This document shows positions 9,641 through 20,300 of a DNA stretch of 64,000 bases, one piece after another. This stretch comes from Niastella soli. GTDB lineage: Bacteria; Bacteroidota; Bacteroidia; Chitinophagales; Chitinophagaceae. The position numbers and the translations under genes are program-made. Each line of letters begins with the position of its first letter. Positions within the stretch are counted from its first letter, which is position 1. The notes below the pieces were generated by a model, which made no database searches, was not told the DNA's origin, and saw only the letters and a list, made by a program, of their open reading frames with translations. The stretch is taken from the NCBI RefSeq assembly GCF_017742245.1, contig NZ_JAGHKO010000014.1, forward strand, positions 413,329 to 477,328, given 5' to 3'.

Positions 9641-11796
9641 GCTCAACCACTTATAGCCGGCGCCGCTTTTTACAAACCGGTGGCACCCTTACCGGCGGGT
9701 TGCTGGTATCGTTTTTTATTCCCGCCAGTGCCAAAAGGCTGGGTGAAAAAGCCGCTTCAGCCGATGTACTGTTTGTACCCAATGCCTATTTGAGTATCAC
9801 CCCCGACAATAATATCAAGATCCTGCTGAGCCATGTGGAAATGGGTCAGGGTGTATGGACCACCCTGCCTATGCTGATGGCCGAGGAATTGGATTGTGAC
9901 TGGGATAAGATCTCCGTAGAACATGCGCCTCCGGGCGAACCTTATAAACACACCGCTTATGGCATTCAGATAACCGGCGGCTCCACCAGCACCTGGAGTG
10001 AATTTGACAGGTACCGCAATGCCGGCGCCACAGCAAGGGCCCTGCTGGTACAGGCCGCCGCCCAAAAATTGAATGTACCGGTGAGCGCTATCAAAACTGA
10101 AAAAGGGTTTGTAATAGCCGGCGACAAACGCATTTCCTATGGCGAGCTTGCCGAAGCTGCCAGCAAATTGCCAGCGCCCACCAACGTTACGTTGAAAGAT
10201 AAAAAAGACTGGCAGTACCTGGGTAAACCCATGCGGCGGCTCGATGCAAAAGCCAAAACAAATGGCGCCGCCAAATTCGGATTGGATGTGTATTTCCCCG
10301 ATATGCTGATAGCTGTAGTGGCCCACTCCCCCGTCTTTGGTGGTACGGTTAAAACATTCGATGCCTCTGCGGCCAAAGCCGTGAAAGGGGTGCGGGATGT
10401 GGTGAAAATACCCACCGGAGTGGCCGTAATAGCCGATCACTTCTGGGCCGCTAAAAAAGGAAGGGACGCCCTGAAAATAGACTGGGACCCAGGTGCAGGC
10501 AAAAGCTTTGACACTGTCTCCCAATTTCAGGAATATAAAAAACTGGCGGGCACCAAAGGCACGCCTGCCGGTAAGGCTGGCGCTGTTGATGAAGCCATGC
10601 CTAAAACAACCAAAAAGATCCAGGCTGAATACATCTTCCCTTATTTGGCGCATGCCACCATGGAGCCCATGAACTGCACAGTGAAGGTAACCGGGAACAC
10701 CTGTGAGATCTGGACCGGCACGCAAATGCCCGGGCTCGACCAGGCCGCTGCGGCCAAAATACTGGGCTTTAAACCAGAACAGGTTACCCTGCATACCCAG
10801 TTCCTGGGTGGCGGTTTTGGCCGAAGGGCGACCCCAGGTTCTGATTTTGTGAGCGAGGCGGTACAGGTGGCCAAGGCAAGTGGCAAACCCATAAAGCTGG
10901 TATGGTCGCGGGAAGATGATATGCGCGGGGGGTATTACCGCCCGGCATTTTTGCACCAGGTAACTATTGGCCTGGGCAACGATGGTTTACCTGCCGCCTG
11001 GCAACACCGCATCGTTGGCCAGTCGATAGTAGCCGGCACGCCTTTCGAAGGGATGATCAAAGATGGGATTGACGCCACTTCGGTGGAAGGCGTGAATGAC
11101 TCGCCTTACCTGGAAAGTATTCCCAATTACTCCATTGAACTGCATTCGCCCAAAACACCGGTCAGCGTTTTATGGTGGCGTTCGGTGGGCCATACCCACA
11201 CGGCCTTTGTAATGGAAACACTGATCGATGAACTGGCCACTGCCGCGGGCAAGGACCCCGTGGCCTATCGCCGAAGTATCTTAAAAAGCAAACGGCACCT
11301 GGGCGTTCTGGAGCTGGCCGCCGAGAAAGCGGGCTGGAACAATCCATTGCCGGCCGGACAATTCCGCGGCATCGCCGTACATGAATCATTTGGCAGTTTT
11401 GTGGCCCAGGTGGCTGAGATCTCCATCGATAAAGGCCAGCTTAAAGTGCATCGGGTGGTTTGTGCGGTGGATTGTGGCACAGCCATTAACCCCGAAGGCG
11501 TGCGGGCGCAAATGGAAAGCGGGATCATCTTTGGCTTAACAGCGGTCTTGTATGGAGAGATCACTTTGGAAAATGGCCAGGTAAAACAACGGAACTTTCA
11601 TGATTACAAGATCCTGCGCATGAATGAAGCGCCGCTGATCGAGGTACATATTCTGGAGAGTGGAGAAAAAATGGGTGGCTGTGGTGAACCGGGTACACCG
11701 CCGATAGCACCGGCCATTGCCAATGCCATTTTCGCGGCTACCGGGAAAAGGGTACGTCAATTACCATTGAAACCTGCTGATCTTAAGCAGGCTTGA
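9637..11796 (+). CDS. iorB: Tat-exported molybdopterin-binding large subunit (isoquinoline 1-oxidoreductase beta-like)
   Basis: A 719-residue aldehyde/xanthine dehydrogenase-type Mo subunit. The frame is open from further upstream, but ATG 9637 is preferred: it has a strong AAGGAGG at spacing 6-7, overlaps the upstream stop, and opens with a twin-arginine signal ([20 protein letters not shown]). Family signatures include [33 protein letters not shown] and the C-terminal [19 protein letters not shown] with the conserved catalytic glutamate of Mo hydroxylases. Single-chain large subunits of this length that lack an FAD domain are typical of periplasmic IorB-like enzymes. The true substrate may be an aldehyde or N-heterocycle and cannot be read from sequence. 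Mo-cofactor maturation genes are not in the window. Confidence 0.92.
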   Translation: MSSTTYSRRRFLQTGGTLTGGLLVSFFIPASAKRLGEKAASADVLFVPNAYLSITPDNNIKILLSHVEMGQGVWTTLPMLMAEELDCDWDKISVEHAPPGEPYKHTAYGIQITGGSTSTWSEFDRYRNAGATARALLVQAAAQKLNVPVSAIKTEKGFVIAGDKRISYGELAEAASKLPAPTNVTLKDKKDWQYLGKPMRRLDAKAKTNGAAKFGLDVYFPDMLIAVVAHSPVFGGTVKTFDASAAKAVKGVRDVVKIPTGVAVIADHFWAAKKGRDALKIDWDPGAGKSFDTVSQFQEYKKLAGTKGTPAGKAGAVDEAMPKTTKKIQAEYIFPYLAHATMEPMNCTVKVTGNTCEIWTGTQMPGLDQAAAAKILGFKPEQVTLHTQFLGGGFGRRATPGSDFVSEAVQVAKASGKPIKLVWSREDDMRGGYYRPAFLHQVTIGLGNDGLPAAWQHRIVGQSIVAGTPFEGMIKDGIDATSVEGVNDSPYLESIPNYSIELHSPKTPVSVLWWRSVGHTHTAFVMETLIDELATAAGKDPVAYRRSILKSKRHLGVLELAAEKAGWNNPLPAGQFRGIAVHESFGSFVAQVAEISIDKGQLKVHRVVCAVDCGTAINPEGVRAQMESGIIFGLTAVLYGEITLENGQVKQRNFHDYKILRMNEAPLIEVHILESGEKMGGCGEPGTPPIAPAIANAIFAATGKRVRQLPLKPADLKQA

Positions 11797-11958
11797 TGGC
11801 ACACAATAGGCAATGGGGAAAAGGCAGAAGGCCCCCCCACGCTCTTCGACCGCCATAGCCGAAGGCGACGGCGGTAAAGCTTCGGCGGGCGATGCAGAAG
11901 GCAGAAAACAAAAACGGCTGCAAGCAAATACACCAAAGAACAAAAATGCATTAACAAT
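11797..11958. repeat. Intergenic repeat segment with nested hairpin and heptamer-like motif
   Basis: The gap between the Mo subunit and the cytochrome holds a GGCAATGG/GGCAGAAGGC segment (about 11813-11831) that closely resembles the one at 63855-63880. It also holds a nested hairpin CCGCC-ATA-GCC-GAA-GGC-GAC-GGCGG (11850-11874) followed by AAGCTTCGGCGGGCG. A related AAGCTTCG...GGCGGG string occurs at 12760-12776 on the other side of the cytochrome gene. These look like dispersed intergenic repeat elements. Confidence 0.55.
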
Positions 11959-12540
11959 ATGAGAACCGGTAGAATCACGCAATGCTCAATAGGTATTATT
12001 GTTGTTTTAACAGCAGCCTCCCTGTCATTCAACAAGGCAAACAAGGTTACTAGTGATCGCAGCGTATCGGAGAATGCCTTTTTGCAGGTATACAAGGTGT
12101 TTATGTCGCCCCGGTGTATGAACTGCCATCCGGCGGGTGATGTGCCTTTACAGGGAGATGACAACCACCTGCACCCACAAGGGGTAAAACGAGGGGCAGA
12201 TGGCAAGGGTGTTTATGCGCTTAAATGCGCCAATTGTCACCAGCCGCAAAACACCCCGGGGCTGGATATGCCACCCGGTGTACCCGACTGGCATTTACCA
12301 CCTGCCGATATGCGGATGGTGTTCCAGGGCAAGACTGCCCATGAGCTGGCCTTACAAATAAAAGATCCCAAACAAAATGGTGGCAAATCGCCTCAGGACC
12401 TAATTGAGCATATGAAGACCGATCTGGTTAAATGGGCCTGGGAACCGGGTGATGGCAGAAACAAGCCGCCGATGTCGTATAATGAGTTTTATAATCAGTT
12501 TAAGTTGTGGATCGATAAGGGTGCGGTTGTTCCTAATTAG
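11959..12540 (+). CDS. Di-haem cytochrome c, probable electron acceptor of the Mo hydroxylase
   Basis: A 193-residue exported protein with an N-terminal hydrophobic segment (about residues 8-24) acting as signal peptide or anchor. Two CXXCH haem c motifs are present, C53-H57 (PRCMNCHPA) and C90-H94 (LKCANCHQPQ), with several Met residues available as distal ligands. It lies 162 bp downstream of the Mo large subunit on the same strand. Proteins of this kind are often labelled as a subunit of isoquinoline 1-oxidoreductase because they accompany IorAB. The inferred role is to take electrons from the [2Fe-2S] clusters of the small subunit to the respiratory chain in the periplasm. Genes for cytochrome c maturation are not in the window. 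Confidence 0.88.
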   Translation: MRTGRITQCSIGIIVVLTAASLSFNKANKVTSDRSVSENAFLQVYKVFMSPRCMNCHPAGDVPLQGDDNHLHPQGVKRGADGKGVYALKCANCHQPQNTPGLDMPPGVPDWHLPPADMRMVFQGKTAHELALQIKDPKQNGGKSPQDLIEHMKTDLVKWAWEPGDGRNKPPMSYNEFYNQFKLWIDKGAVVPN

Positions 12541-12886
12541 TTTGTAAGTTATTTAGTTTGTTGGTTATTGAGCTATAGGGAATATCCGGTGGACTCGAGC
12601 GGTTCTACATTTCGTCGCCAAACTTGGCGAGACGGTCGCCGGTTGAATCTATTTGAGGTTCGCTACTATTTTCACAACTCTCTTTCAACATATAAACCCA
12701 ATAACTTAATAACCTAAGAACTAAATAACTTAAACTGTATTTCCTTGTCAATCCCTACGAAGCTTCGCTTGGCGGGATGCCGATCGCTAGCGTCGGCACT
12801 GGTTAACTGGTCAACAGGTCAACTGATCAACTTCAATCTTCTTTGTCAACGTGTTAACCTAGTCCATATCATGTCACGACTGCTAT
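12541..12886. repeat. Gene-free interval rich in short repeats
   Basis: No coding frame is supported here. Visible structure: a hairpin TCGCCAA-AC-TTGGCGA (about 12613-12628), a palindrome CGAAGCTTCG (12758-12767), and an 8-bp tandem repeat of the type CTGGTCAA (12799-12830: ctggttaa, ctggtcaa, caggtcaa, ctgatcaa). AT-rich strings of the type GTTATTGAG/AACTTAATAAC occur near 12541-12575 and 12700-12735. The octamer and the GTTATTGAG strings recur near 58995-59065. Confidence 0.6.
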
Positions 12887-14206
12887 TTAATTAGCTCCAT
12901 TCCCGTTGAATTGATCAAGCATTTTGGTTAACGAAACCACCTTCTCCGGATACGCATTCGCCAAATTGGTCCTTTCGCGGGGATCATCTTTGAGGTTGAA
13001 CAACTCAAGCTGCGGGGTGGCAATATCATGTACAGCACGACGAAGCTTCCAGTCACCCACCCGGATAGCTTCGGGAATACCATAGTTCACATAATAAATG
13101 GGACTGTGCTCAAAATGACTATCCTTACCGCTTAACAACCCGGCAATGGATTCTCCGTCGATGGTCCTGCCGGTTGGTAATGGCAGCTTCAGCCATTCAG
13201 CCAGCGTAGGCAACACATCCAAAGAAGTAAATGCATTAGTGAGTGTACGGGCAGGCACTTTATTTTTCCAGTATACAATAAAGGGTACGCGATGTCCGCC
13301 CTCATAACTCTCCCCTTTCTTCCCCCTGAAAATACCTGTACTGCCCACATGCCAGGGTTTGGTCAGGCTGTCGCCCAACATCCGGCCCGGAAAATCGATC
13401 CAGGGACCGTTGTCGCTGGTGAAGATAAAAATGGTATTGTCGGCCAGTCCCTTTTCTTCTAGGGCTTTCCAAACGGCTGCCGTGCTGGCGTCGATCTCCT
13501 CCACTACATCGCCATACAACCCACCGGCAGACTTCCCTTTGTATTTTCCGGAGGCCGCAACAGGCAGGTGTGGCATGTTGTGGGCCAGGTATAAAAAGAA
13601 AGGTTTCTGTTTTGACTGCTGTTTGATAAAATTTACGGCTTCCTTAGTGTATAGTGTCGTTAGACTGGTATCGCCCGGACTGGTTATTACAGGGGTTCTG
13701 TCGCGGTAGATCTTTAGCACCGTATCCGTCTTAACATAAGGCGCTTTATAATCATGACTGTAGAGCAATCCATAATAATGATCAAAACCCTGGGCTGTTG
13801 GATAATTATAGGGTTGAATATCACCCAGGTGCCATTTGCCCACCATGAACGTATTATACCCCGCTGGTTTCAGCATTTCGGCAATGGTCACATCTTCATC
13901 GGGCAAGCCTATTTTATTACCAGGCGGAATGGGGGCATTCAACTGGCTGCGGGTGCAGTACCGGCCCGTTAATAACGATACACGCGAGGGCGTACAGGTG
14001 GGCGAAGAAACCATATACCCGGTGGCCTTGGTGCCTTTGCTGGCCATTTTATCGAGAAAGGGAGTTTGAATAAGCGGGTTGCCATAACAACTGAGATCAC
14101 TGTACCCCATATCGTCGGTGAGTACAATAATGATATTAGGACGCTGGGCGGCTGCCATCAACAAATACATGCAGAACAGGGCACTAAGAAGCAGTCGTTT
14201 TTTCAT
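12887..14206 (-). CDS. Secreted arylsulfatase-type sulfatase (cysteine type)
   Basis: A 439-residue S1-family sulfatase with a signal peptide ([17 protein letters not shown]). The first metal-binding aspartates are D31-D32 ([19 protein letters not shown]). The sulfatase signature C-x-P-S-R-x3-L-T-G begins at C71 ([13 protein letters not shown]); C71 is the residue oxidised to formylglycine. MVGKWHLGD and the late TSDNGP-type motif (IFTSDNGPW) supply further active-site residues. Length and order fit arylsulfatases/N-acetylgalactosamine-type enzymes. Substrate is unknown. The cysteine type needs a formylglycine-generating enzyme, which is not in the window. It is divergent from the M57-like protease gene, and no SusCD partner is directly next to it. 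Confidence 0.92.
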   Translation of the reverse strand: MKKRLLLSALFCMYLLMAAAQRPNIIIVLTDDMGYSDLSCYGNPLIQTPFLDKMASKGTKATGYMVSSPTCTPSRVSLLTGRYCTRSQLNAPIPPGNKIGLPDEDVTIAEMLKPAGYNTFMVGKWHLGDIQPYNYPTAQGFDHYYGLLYSHDYKAPYVKTDTVLKIYRDRTPVITSPGDTSLTTLYTKEAVNFIKQQSKQKPFFLYLAHNMPHLPVAASGKYKGKSAGGLYGDVVEEIDASTAAVWKALEEKGLADNTIFIFTSDNGPWIDFPGRMLGDSLTKPWHVGSTGIFRGKKGESYEGGHRVPFIVYWKNKVPARTLTNAFTSLDVLPTLAEWLKLPLPTGRTIDGESIAGLLSGKDSHFEHSPIYYVNYGIPEAIRVGDWKLRRAVHDIATPQLELFNLKDDPRERTNLANAYPEKVVSLTKMLDQFNGNGAN

Positions 14207-14311
14207 AGTTGTGAAGATAGGTATTTAGCGAATCAGGCTCCAGTATTACCGGAACCTCTTGCCTTAACTTGGGCATAAGAACCTTATTTATCACGTTAAA
14301 ACAAAAACTAC

Positions 14312-15052
14312 ATGAAGAGGAATCGACTATTTCCTGTGGCCCTGTTTATTGCTATAAACTTTATAGCCTGTAAAAAAAGCAGTACCGTAGAGGTCACCCC
14401 AGACGACAACGCCGCCAGGGTGCGCGCCTACATCCTGAACCTGGGTTTCCCCGCCAGTGAGATCGAGGACAAACCGGGCGAATTTATAGTGGAGGGCGAT
14501 ATCTCCTTTCCCAAGAACATGGAAGTGCCGGATAAGAGTGCCGAACAATATTATACCGGCAGCCTGGTGAGCAGCACCAAAGTGACCAACATCCGCTTAA
14601 AAGTAGATGCTACCATGACCTCTATGCAATCAGAGATCAACTCAGCCATTGACCAATGGAACAACATTTCCGGTAGCCGGATCCACTGGACCGTTGTTAC
14701 CGGCACTTCTTACGACGTGCTGATCATCAACAGCAACCTGGGCTCCGGGGTTTGCGGATCGGGGACTTTCCCTTCCGGTGGTAATGCCGGTGGCACCATC
14801 CGGATCAACAAGAACTATATTGCCGGTAATAGTTTTGCGCAACGGGCCCGCACTATTTGCCATGAAATGGGGCACAATGTCTCCTACAGACATACTAACT
14901 GGGCGGCTATCGGCGAATCATCTGCAACGGCCGTACCGGGCGTTGGCGGCACCGATGCGTCCTCAATTATGAACGGGGGCCAGTGCGGCAGCGGCGCTAC
15001 CGTGCTTTCAACAAAAGACAAACAGGCGGCAGTAGCATTGTATCCTCTATAG
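14312..15052 (+). CDS. M57-like zinc metalloprotease lipoprotein
   Basis: A 246-residue protein with a lipoprotein signal ending at Cys20 (INFIAC-KK). The zinc motif HExxHxxxxxH is complete: H184, E185, H188 and H194 (CHEMGHNVSYRHTNW), followed later by SSIMNGGQCG, which supplies the Met-turn. The N-terminal region (RVRAYILNLGFPASEIEDK) matches the propeptide-like part of the Bacteroidota M57/dual-action HEIGH metallopeptidase group. It is probably an envelope protease. A strong intrinsic terminator follows 20 bp after the stop, so it is monocistronic. Confidence 0.88.
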   Translation: MKRNRLFPVALFIAINFIACKKSSTVEVTPDDNAARVRAYILNLGFPASEIEDKPGEFIVEGDISFPKNMEVPDKSAEQYYTGSLVSSTKVTNIRLKVDATMTSMQSEINSAIDQWNNISGSRIHWTVVTGTSYDVLIINSNLGSGVCGSGTFPSGGNAGGTIRINKNYIAGNSFAQRARTICHEMGHNVSYRHTNWAAIGESSATAVPGVGGTDASSIMNGGQCGSGATVLSTKDKQAAVALYPL

Positions 15053-15072
15053 CCTATTTGGGTATTTTAACT

Positions 15073-15113
15073 GCCTTTCCACTCCGGCATCCCTGGAGCG
15101 GAAAGGCTTTTTT
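15073..15113 (+). terminator. Intrinsic terminator of the M57-like protease gene
   Basis: GCCTTTCC (15073-15080) plus CTCC pair with GGAG plus GGAAAGGC (15095-15107), giving a long stem with a small symmetrical bulge, directly followed by TTTTTTATTT. This is a clear Rho-independent terminator for the plus strand. Confidence 0.9.
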
Positions 15114-15205
15114 ATTTACTGCATTCCCTAACGGAAATGTGCATTGTTTTTTTATTCTTATCATGGAAGAAATACGTAAATTTCTAGCGCCGTAATTGCT
15201 AACTT

Positions 15206-15454
15206 ATGCCAAAGCATTATTTCGACCGGTTGGAATACATCGATCGCCTTATCCGCATGAAGGGAACCGGTACACCAAAACAACTTGCAGAAAGGCTTCA
15301 CATTTCAGAGAGTTTATTATACGAGTATTTATCATTTATGAAAGAACAGGGCGCCCCCATTGTTTACAGCAAACTGCGCCAAAGTTATTATTATGAACGC
15401 CAGGGCGGATTTAACCTTCGCTTTATAAATGCCAGCACTACGGGGGAAAATTGA
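15206..15454 (+). CDS. Small HTH-domain protein (82 aa)
   Basis: The product is a compact protein with a winged helix-turn-helix of the HTH_11/DeoR-like type in residues ~7-60 (IDRLIRMKGTGTPKQLAERL then ISESLLYEYLSFMKEQGAP). The helix ISESLLYEYLSFMKE is the probable recognition helix. There is no effector domain, so it may act as a small autonomous repressor or accessory factor. It lies between a terminator and the small secreted protein gene at 15688. HTH/small secreted protein pairs are common in Chitinophagaceae, but the role of such pairs is not known to me. Confidence 0.75.
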   Translation: MPKHYFDRLEYIDRLIRMKGTGTPKQLAERLHISESLLYEYLSFMKEQGAPIVYSKLRQSYYYERQGGFNLRFINASTTGEN

Positions 15455-15687
15455 TTTTAACTACATACGAGTAAAGGCGCCAGGCAGCTCCAGTGTTACA
15501 CAAATATTCGCTGCTTAAGTGTTATTTTATTGTCTATTTTTTTGTCAAACTGTCACATACTGTTGTTATTTATATATAAAGCATGCTTTCACGGAAAACA
15601 GATCTTCTTTCCGATCACTACTCTATGACAACAACTCGAATGTCTTTACTCAATTAAATCTTTCTTTGATCATTTAAATTTTATAAC

Positions 15688-15963
15688 ATGAAAAAGTGGA
15701 AACTTATTCTAGTATCCGCTGCTGTAGCAGTGGGTATCGGAGGTGCTTTTGCCTCCACCAAACAAAGCCAGATGTGTCCGTACTATACTCAATATCGCAT
15801 ATTCATGGGCGGGTATGTGGAGGCTGGTGAAGATGGGGTAGATTATGCCTGCGTAGGAGGTTCTGGGGTATGCACCTATTACCGACCAAGCCTTTCATCG
15901 CCCTATCTCCCCTGCCGCACGGGCGCCTACTACCCTTTAAATCTTCTAAATAAAAAGAAGTGA
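15688..15963 (+). CDS. Small secreted Cys-containing protein (91 aa), DUF6520-like
   Basis: The protein has a signal peptide (KLILVSAAVAVGIGGAFAS) and a short mature part of ~65 residues with four cysteines (one in SQMCPYY, three in YACVGGSGVCTYY and YLPCRTGAYY) and many Tyr and Gly. It resembles the small secreted proteins of the DUF6520 type found in multiple copies in Bacteroidota; this assignment is tentative. Disulfide bonding in the periplasm is plausible. Its stop codon (15961-15963) directly abuts the stop codon of the convergent SusD gene with no spacer. Confidence 0.65.
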   Translation: MKKWKLILVSAAVAVGIGGAFASTKQSQMCPYYTQYRIFMGGYVEAGEDGVDYACVGGSGVCTYYRPSLSSPYLPCRTGAYYPLNLLNKKK

Positions 15964-17331
15964 TCATCTTCTTTCGTTTTGATACATCAGCTTATTGAAC
16001 CGGATCACCTGCTCCGGTATCGGTAATGCGTATTTGCCGCTGTTGGGAAACAGCTCATAGCTATTCTCCTGTACTTTATGCTTCAGTGTTAGCAAAGGAC
16101 CCTTTTTGTTTAACCGTCGGATATCAGTCCACCTGATGCCACGGAAAACAAGCTCCTTTCTCCTTTCCAGCAAAATTATCTGCAACGCCTCTTCAGGTGT
16201 GGCTGCAGTATAGGGAATATATTGTCCTGTTTTCCAACGGCTTTTTAATAATTTATTTAAAAGATCGAGCCCTGTATTTACATCGCCCAGCCGCGCATTA
16301 CATTCCGCTGCGATCAAATACAGCTCCGAAATACCCATACCCGTAAACGGATGTAATTTGCCATAGTAGCTGGCTTTAAAAGAAGCCGGCGAAAGCCTTG
16401 TAAAAAACACCGTCCGGCGCAGATCACCGGGGGAATATTCGGCCAGCAAGCCTGAATCCACCAACGCCTGTCTTTTAACCATTGCATCATACAAAACATC
16501 TCCATCGCCAGCCATCCGGCTTTGGTAAAGCGTTTCAATATTGGTGGTGGCGAATGGCAAATTGGGCATGTATAAACCGGTATTAAAATCTATCAGGGTA
16601 TCAAATAACGCCAATGATCCGGAGGCGTCATCTAGCGCTTCTTTATAAGCGCCCATACTTAAATACACGCGTGCGCGTAAGGCATAGGCTGCCGGCCGGT
16701 TGCTTCTATTGCGATGCACGGGGTCAATCCCTGCAGGCAAGAGATCAATAGCGTTCGTCAGATCTTCAAGTACCCTGTCATAAACAGCCTTCACCGTACC
16801 CCGCGGCAGCGCTTCATCCCGATCGATCGTCAGGCGAAGCGGAATACCCGGATAATCCCCGGCAGTAAGGGAATCATACGGCAGGGTAAACACCTGGGCT
16901 GCATTAAAAAAAGCAAAGGCCCGTTTAAACAGGGCATCCCCGGCTAAGGGAGCTAACAGCTTATCATCGATGCTGCCACGCAACCGGTCTACTCCTTTCA
17001 ACACATTGTTTGCATAAAAGGCCTGGGTGTAGGCGTTATTCCAGTCGGGGACCTCCTCTTCCTGATCAAATGAAAAATCGGCATACTTATAGGCATTGGT
17101 TATGCTTTGCTTCATACCCGGGAAGGCAGCATCGGTAAAGTAAAACTCATCGGCACAGATAAAATTTAATGAGGTGGTTGAGGCAAACACCTCCTCATTA
17201 TCCAACAAGGCCTGCATATCCCCGGGCGTGGTGGGCACAATAATGGCTGTAGTGGGGTTTTCTTTTAACAGCTCTTCTTTATTACAGGCTATAATTTGCC
17301 ATAAAACAAAAAGCGCAACAGTATATTTCAT
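15964..17331 (-). CDS. SusD/RagB-family outer membrane lipoprotein
   Basis: A 455-residue SusD-like nutrient-binding lipoprotein. The lipobox ends at Cys16 (LWQIIAC-NKEE). The SusD N-terminal region with TPR-like helices is visible (NNVLKGVDRL and AYALRARVYLSMGAYKEALD), as is the family C-terminal motif (ILLERRKELVFRGIRWTDIRRL). It follows the STN-SusC gene by 18 bp and pairs with it as the lid over the TonB-dependent barrel. It is the last gene of the sigma/FecR-controlled set. The ligand is not predictable; no glycoside hydrolase or peptidase gene is directly linked. Confidence 0.92.
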   Translation of the reverse strand: MKYTVALFVLWQIIACNKEELLKENPTTAIIVPTTPGDMQALLDNEEVFASTTSLNFICADEFYFTDAAFPGMKQSITNAYKYADFSFDQEEEVPDWNNAYTQAFYANNVLKGVDRLRGSIDDKLLAPLAGDALFKRAFAFFNAAQVFTLPYDSLTAGDYPGIPLRLTIDRDEALPRGTVKAVYDRVLEDLTNAIDLLPAGIDPVHRNRSNRPAAYALRARVYLSMGAYKEALDDASGSLALFDTLIDFNTGLYMPNLPFATTNIETLYQSRMAGDGDVLYDAMVKRQALVDSGLLAEYSPGDLRRTVFFTRLSPASFKASYYGKLHPFTGMGISELYLIAAECNARLGDVNTGLDLLNKLLKSRWKTGQYIPYTAATPEEALQIILLERRKELVFRGIRWTDIRRLNKKGPLLTLKHKVQENSYELFPNSGKYALPIPEQVIRFNKLMYQNERR

Positions 17332-17349
17332 AACCAGTTTGTATCTAGT

Positions 17350-20300
17350 TTAAAAAGTACATTTTACCCCCACCGTTATATTCCGGGGTGCGGGATAACC
17401 GGTGAGATAATCCGGGTCAATATTACCCGGTGCCGCCTTCCAGATAGGCCCCAGATTCCGCCCATACAAATAAAAGCTCATCGCTTGCAGCTTCCACTTT
17501 TTCACGATGGGAGAAGGCATATTATATTGGAACGACACATCATGCAGCCGCACCTGATCGCCTTTGACCACCAGGGGTTCTGCGTTGGTATAAAACAACT
17601 CTCTGTCCGGATTATTTGCTTTTACCGCGGGAACATTGGTATTGTTTTCCTGGCCGGCTTGCCAACGACTGGAATAATCATTCAAACCAGCAAATGCAAC
17701 AAACAACGGGTCCGTGTAATTGACAGAGCTGCGTCGGAGATAATAATTAAACTTACCAATAAGGGTAAAGGAGACCGTAAATTGTCCATAACTCAGGGAA
17801 GTGAACCAACTGCCAAAAACAGTGGGCACGGCCGAACCTTTTCGCACCAGGTTATCAGCCGAGGTATCAACCAGTACACTATAATTTTTGTTCTTTTCTC
17901 CATTCAGGTATCCCAGCGGGTCTCCCACCGCATCTAACCCCGCCCACCTGAATGCATACAGGGAATAAACCGGGGCGCCTTCCTTTGGCGTAACATATTT
18001 TGGATCTGCATATACCCAAGCCTGGGTAACAGGCGCATCATAATGAATAACCTTATTGGTGGTTTTGCTTAACAGCAATAAATTATTCAATCGCCATTTC
18101 CGGCCAAGGGAGTGGTTGGTTTGTATGCTGGCATCAAAACCGCAGCCGTCCATGGCGGCATTGTTGCCCCAGAAAAAGCTACTGCCCAGCGAAGGGTCTT
18201 GAGCACCGGGCCCCAATAAGAACTTTGACTTACGGTGGTAATACTCAAACCCCAACTCTAGTTGTTTCCTACTATCTGACAGTTCTACACCCGCATTGAA
18301 TAATTTACTTTTTTCCCAGCGGAGAAAGGGGTTATCGGGACTAATGATCCCCATGGGAATGGCGCCATACCGATTCACAGGTGCTGCCAGTGCGGAAGTA
18401 TAAGCGGTGGTGCTTTTATCAACATTTCCACTGGAGCCATAGGAAGCCCGGATTATGCAATTAGTTAAAAACGGTAAGGGATAAAACGTTTCATCCCCGA
18501 CATTCCATTTAAACCCCACCGAACCCAGGGGAACCGTCTGGTTATTTGTTTTAACCCCAAAGAGATTGGATTGATCCATCCGTCCGCTGACCGAGAACGT
18601 ATATTTGCGCCACACTGTGACTGCCCCATTGGCAAATGCGGAAGGAAAATAATCAAATCGGGCGCCCATATGATTCAGGTTGGGAACGGTTGCCATTGTA
18701 TACTGATCATACAACAACGGGTAACTGCCCTCAAAATTTGTAGCCGCCACGGCCCGATCGCGGTCACCAAAATACCCGAAATAACGCATCACGGAAGTGT
18801 CTGTTTTAAACCTTCCGACCTCTATGCCGCCTAAAGCCAAAATTCGAAAATTTCTATTTTTATTCTTTTCAAAATTTAGTTGTAGACGTGCCTTATTGGC
18901 CGTATAGGCATTGGTTTCCCAGTCCAGGATCCCGCCCGGCGGGATGAGGTATTCCGCTCCCCCCCTGTTTTCGACAGCAAATTTATTTTGCAAATTCCGG
19001 GCATAGTAAGAAGCGCTCCCTTTGACCTCATTCAGCTCATCTGATCCCTGCTGGTGTTCTAGAATAAGCTGAGCGGTTAAATAGCTGGTCAGTTGTAATT
19101 TACCGGTAATGGTCAACCGGGTGTGGCTTCCTTTTGTAAAAGCGGCATTCTCGTTGTATTCCTGCAAAGGGCGGTATGCCCAGTCCTGCACTATACCTTT
19201 TACACTATCCTTATACTGATCATTCAGGTCACGAGGCACATCGTTTGGGTCGCCCATCACATTCTTCAATTCGGAATAAGGATAAAGCCGGTCTGGCATG
19301 GGATGGGTCTTGGAACGGGTATCGGTAAAAAAACCCTGGATGCCCAACTCATAATTTTTTTTACTGAAGTTTAGATTCCCTGTTAAGGAAATGCGTTGCC
19401 GGTAGGAATTTACCTGGGTGCGGTTCTCATTTTCAAACCCACCGCCTAAATAATATTTCAAATTGGCGGTGCCGCCGGTTACACTTAAGTTATGCCTGTT
19501 GGTAACCCCGGTCTGGTACAACCGGCTCAGGTCATAACGTACATCCTTTGCACGCAGGGTATTAAGCTGGGCTTCCATGTCCTTATCTGTCATGTTTCCC
19601 AGCTTATTCTGTTGTCTTATTTCCACATCGGGTGGTACTAACGCATAATAGGAGCTCAACCTTTCTATAAAATAGTTTTGGTCAAAAAGCTCTTTATTCA
19701 CCTCGATAAAATCATTTGCGCTTGGAAACGGGAGGTACCATAGATCGGGCTTTGCCGTTATAGTGAGGGCACTGTTCCATTCTAACACCGGCTTATTCAA
19801 TTCGCTACCTTTTTTGGTAGTCAGCACAACAACGCCATTTCCGGCACGAGCCCCCCAGATAGAGGTAGCTGCCGCATCCTTTAACACTGTAATACTTTCG
19901 ATATCGTTGGGATTGATGTTATCTATATTACCATAATAAGGTAAATTATCCAGCACGTACAAAGGCTCGGTATTAGCTGAGATGGTACTTTGTCCGCGCA
20001 CCGCAATAAAAGGGAGATTGGTACCGGGCATGCGGTTTTTATTAAGCAGCACCCCTCCCCCCCGGCCTTCTATTTTGTCCAGAATGGAGGTAGTAACCTG
20101 TCGTTCCAGTTGTTTTTTGGTAATGGGTGAGAAAGAACCAGTAACGCGTTCTTTGGGGAGGTATTGGTAACCGGTGTTGACCTTATAAACGGGGTCCTGT
20201 GTGGCCGGATTGATCTTCATTTTGATAGTTACCAGCGTATCACCATACTGTTCATGGAGATACGTCTCAAACCCCACACAACTAAATTCAATAAATGGAT

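Noticed and set aside
9757..10956. A 399-codon open frame on the minus strand inside the Mo hydroxylase gene
   Set aside because: It is antisense to a strongly supported gene with Tat signal and family motifs; its product has the Gly/His/Tyr-rich composition of a shadow frame and no domain.
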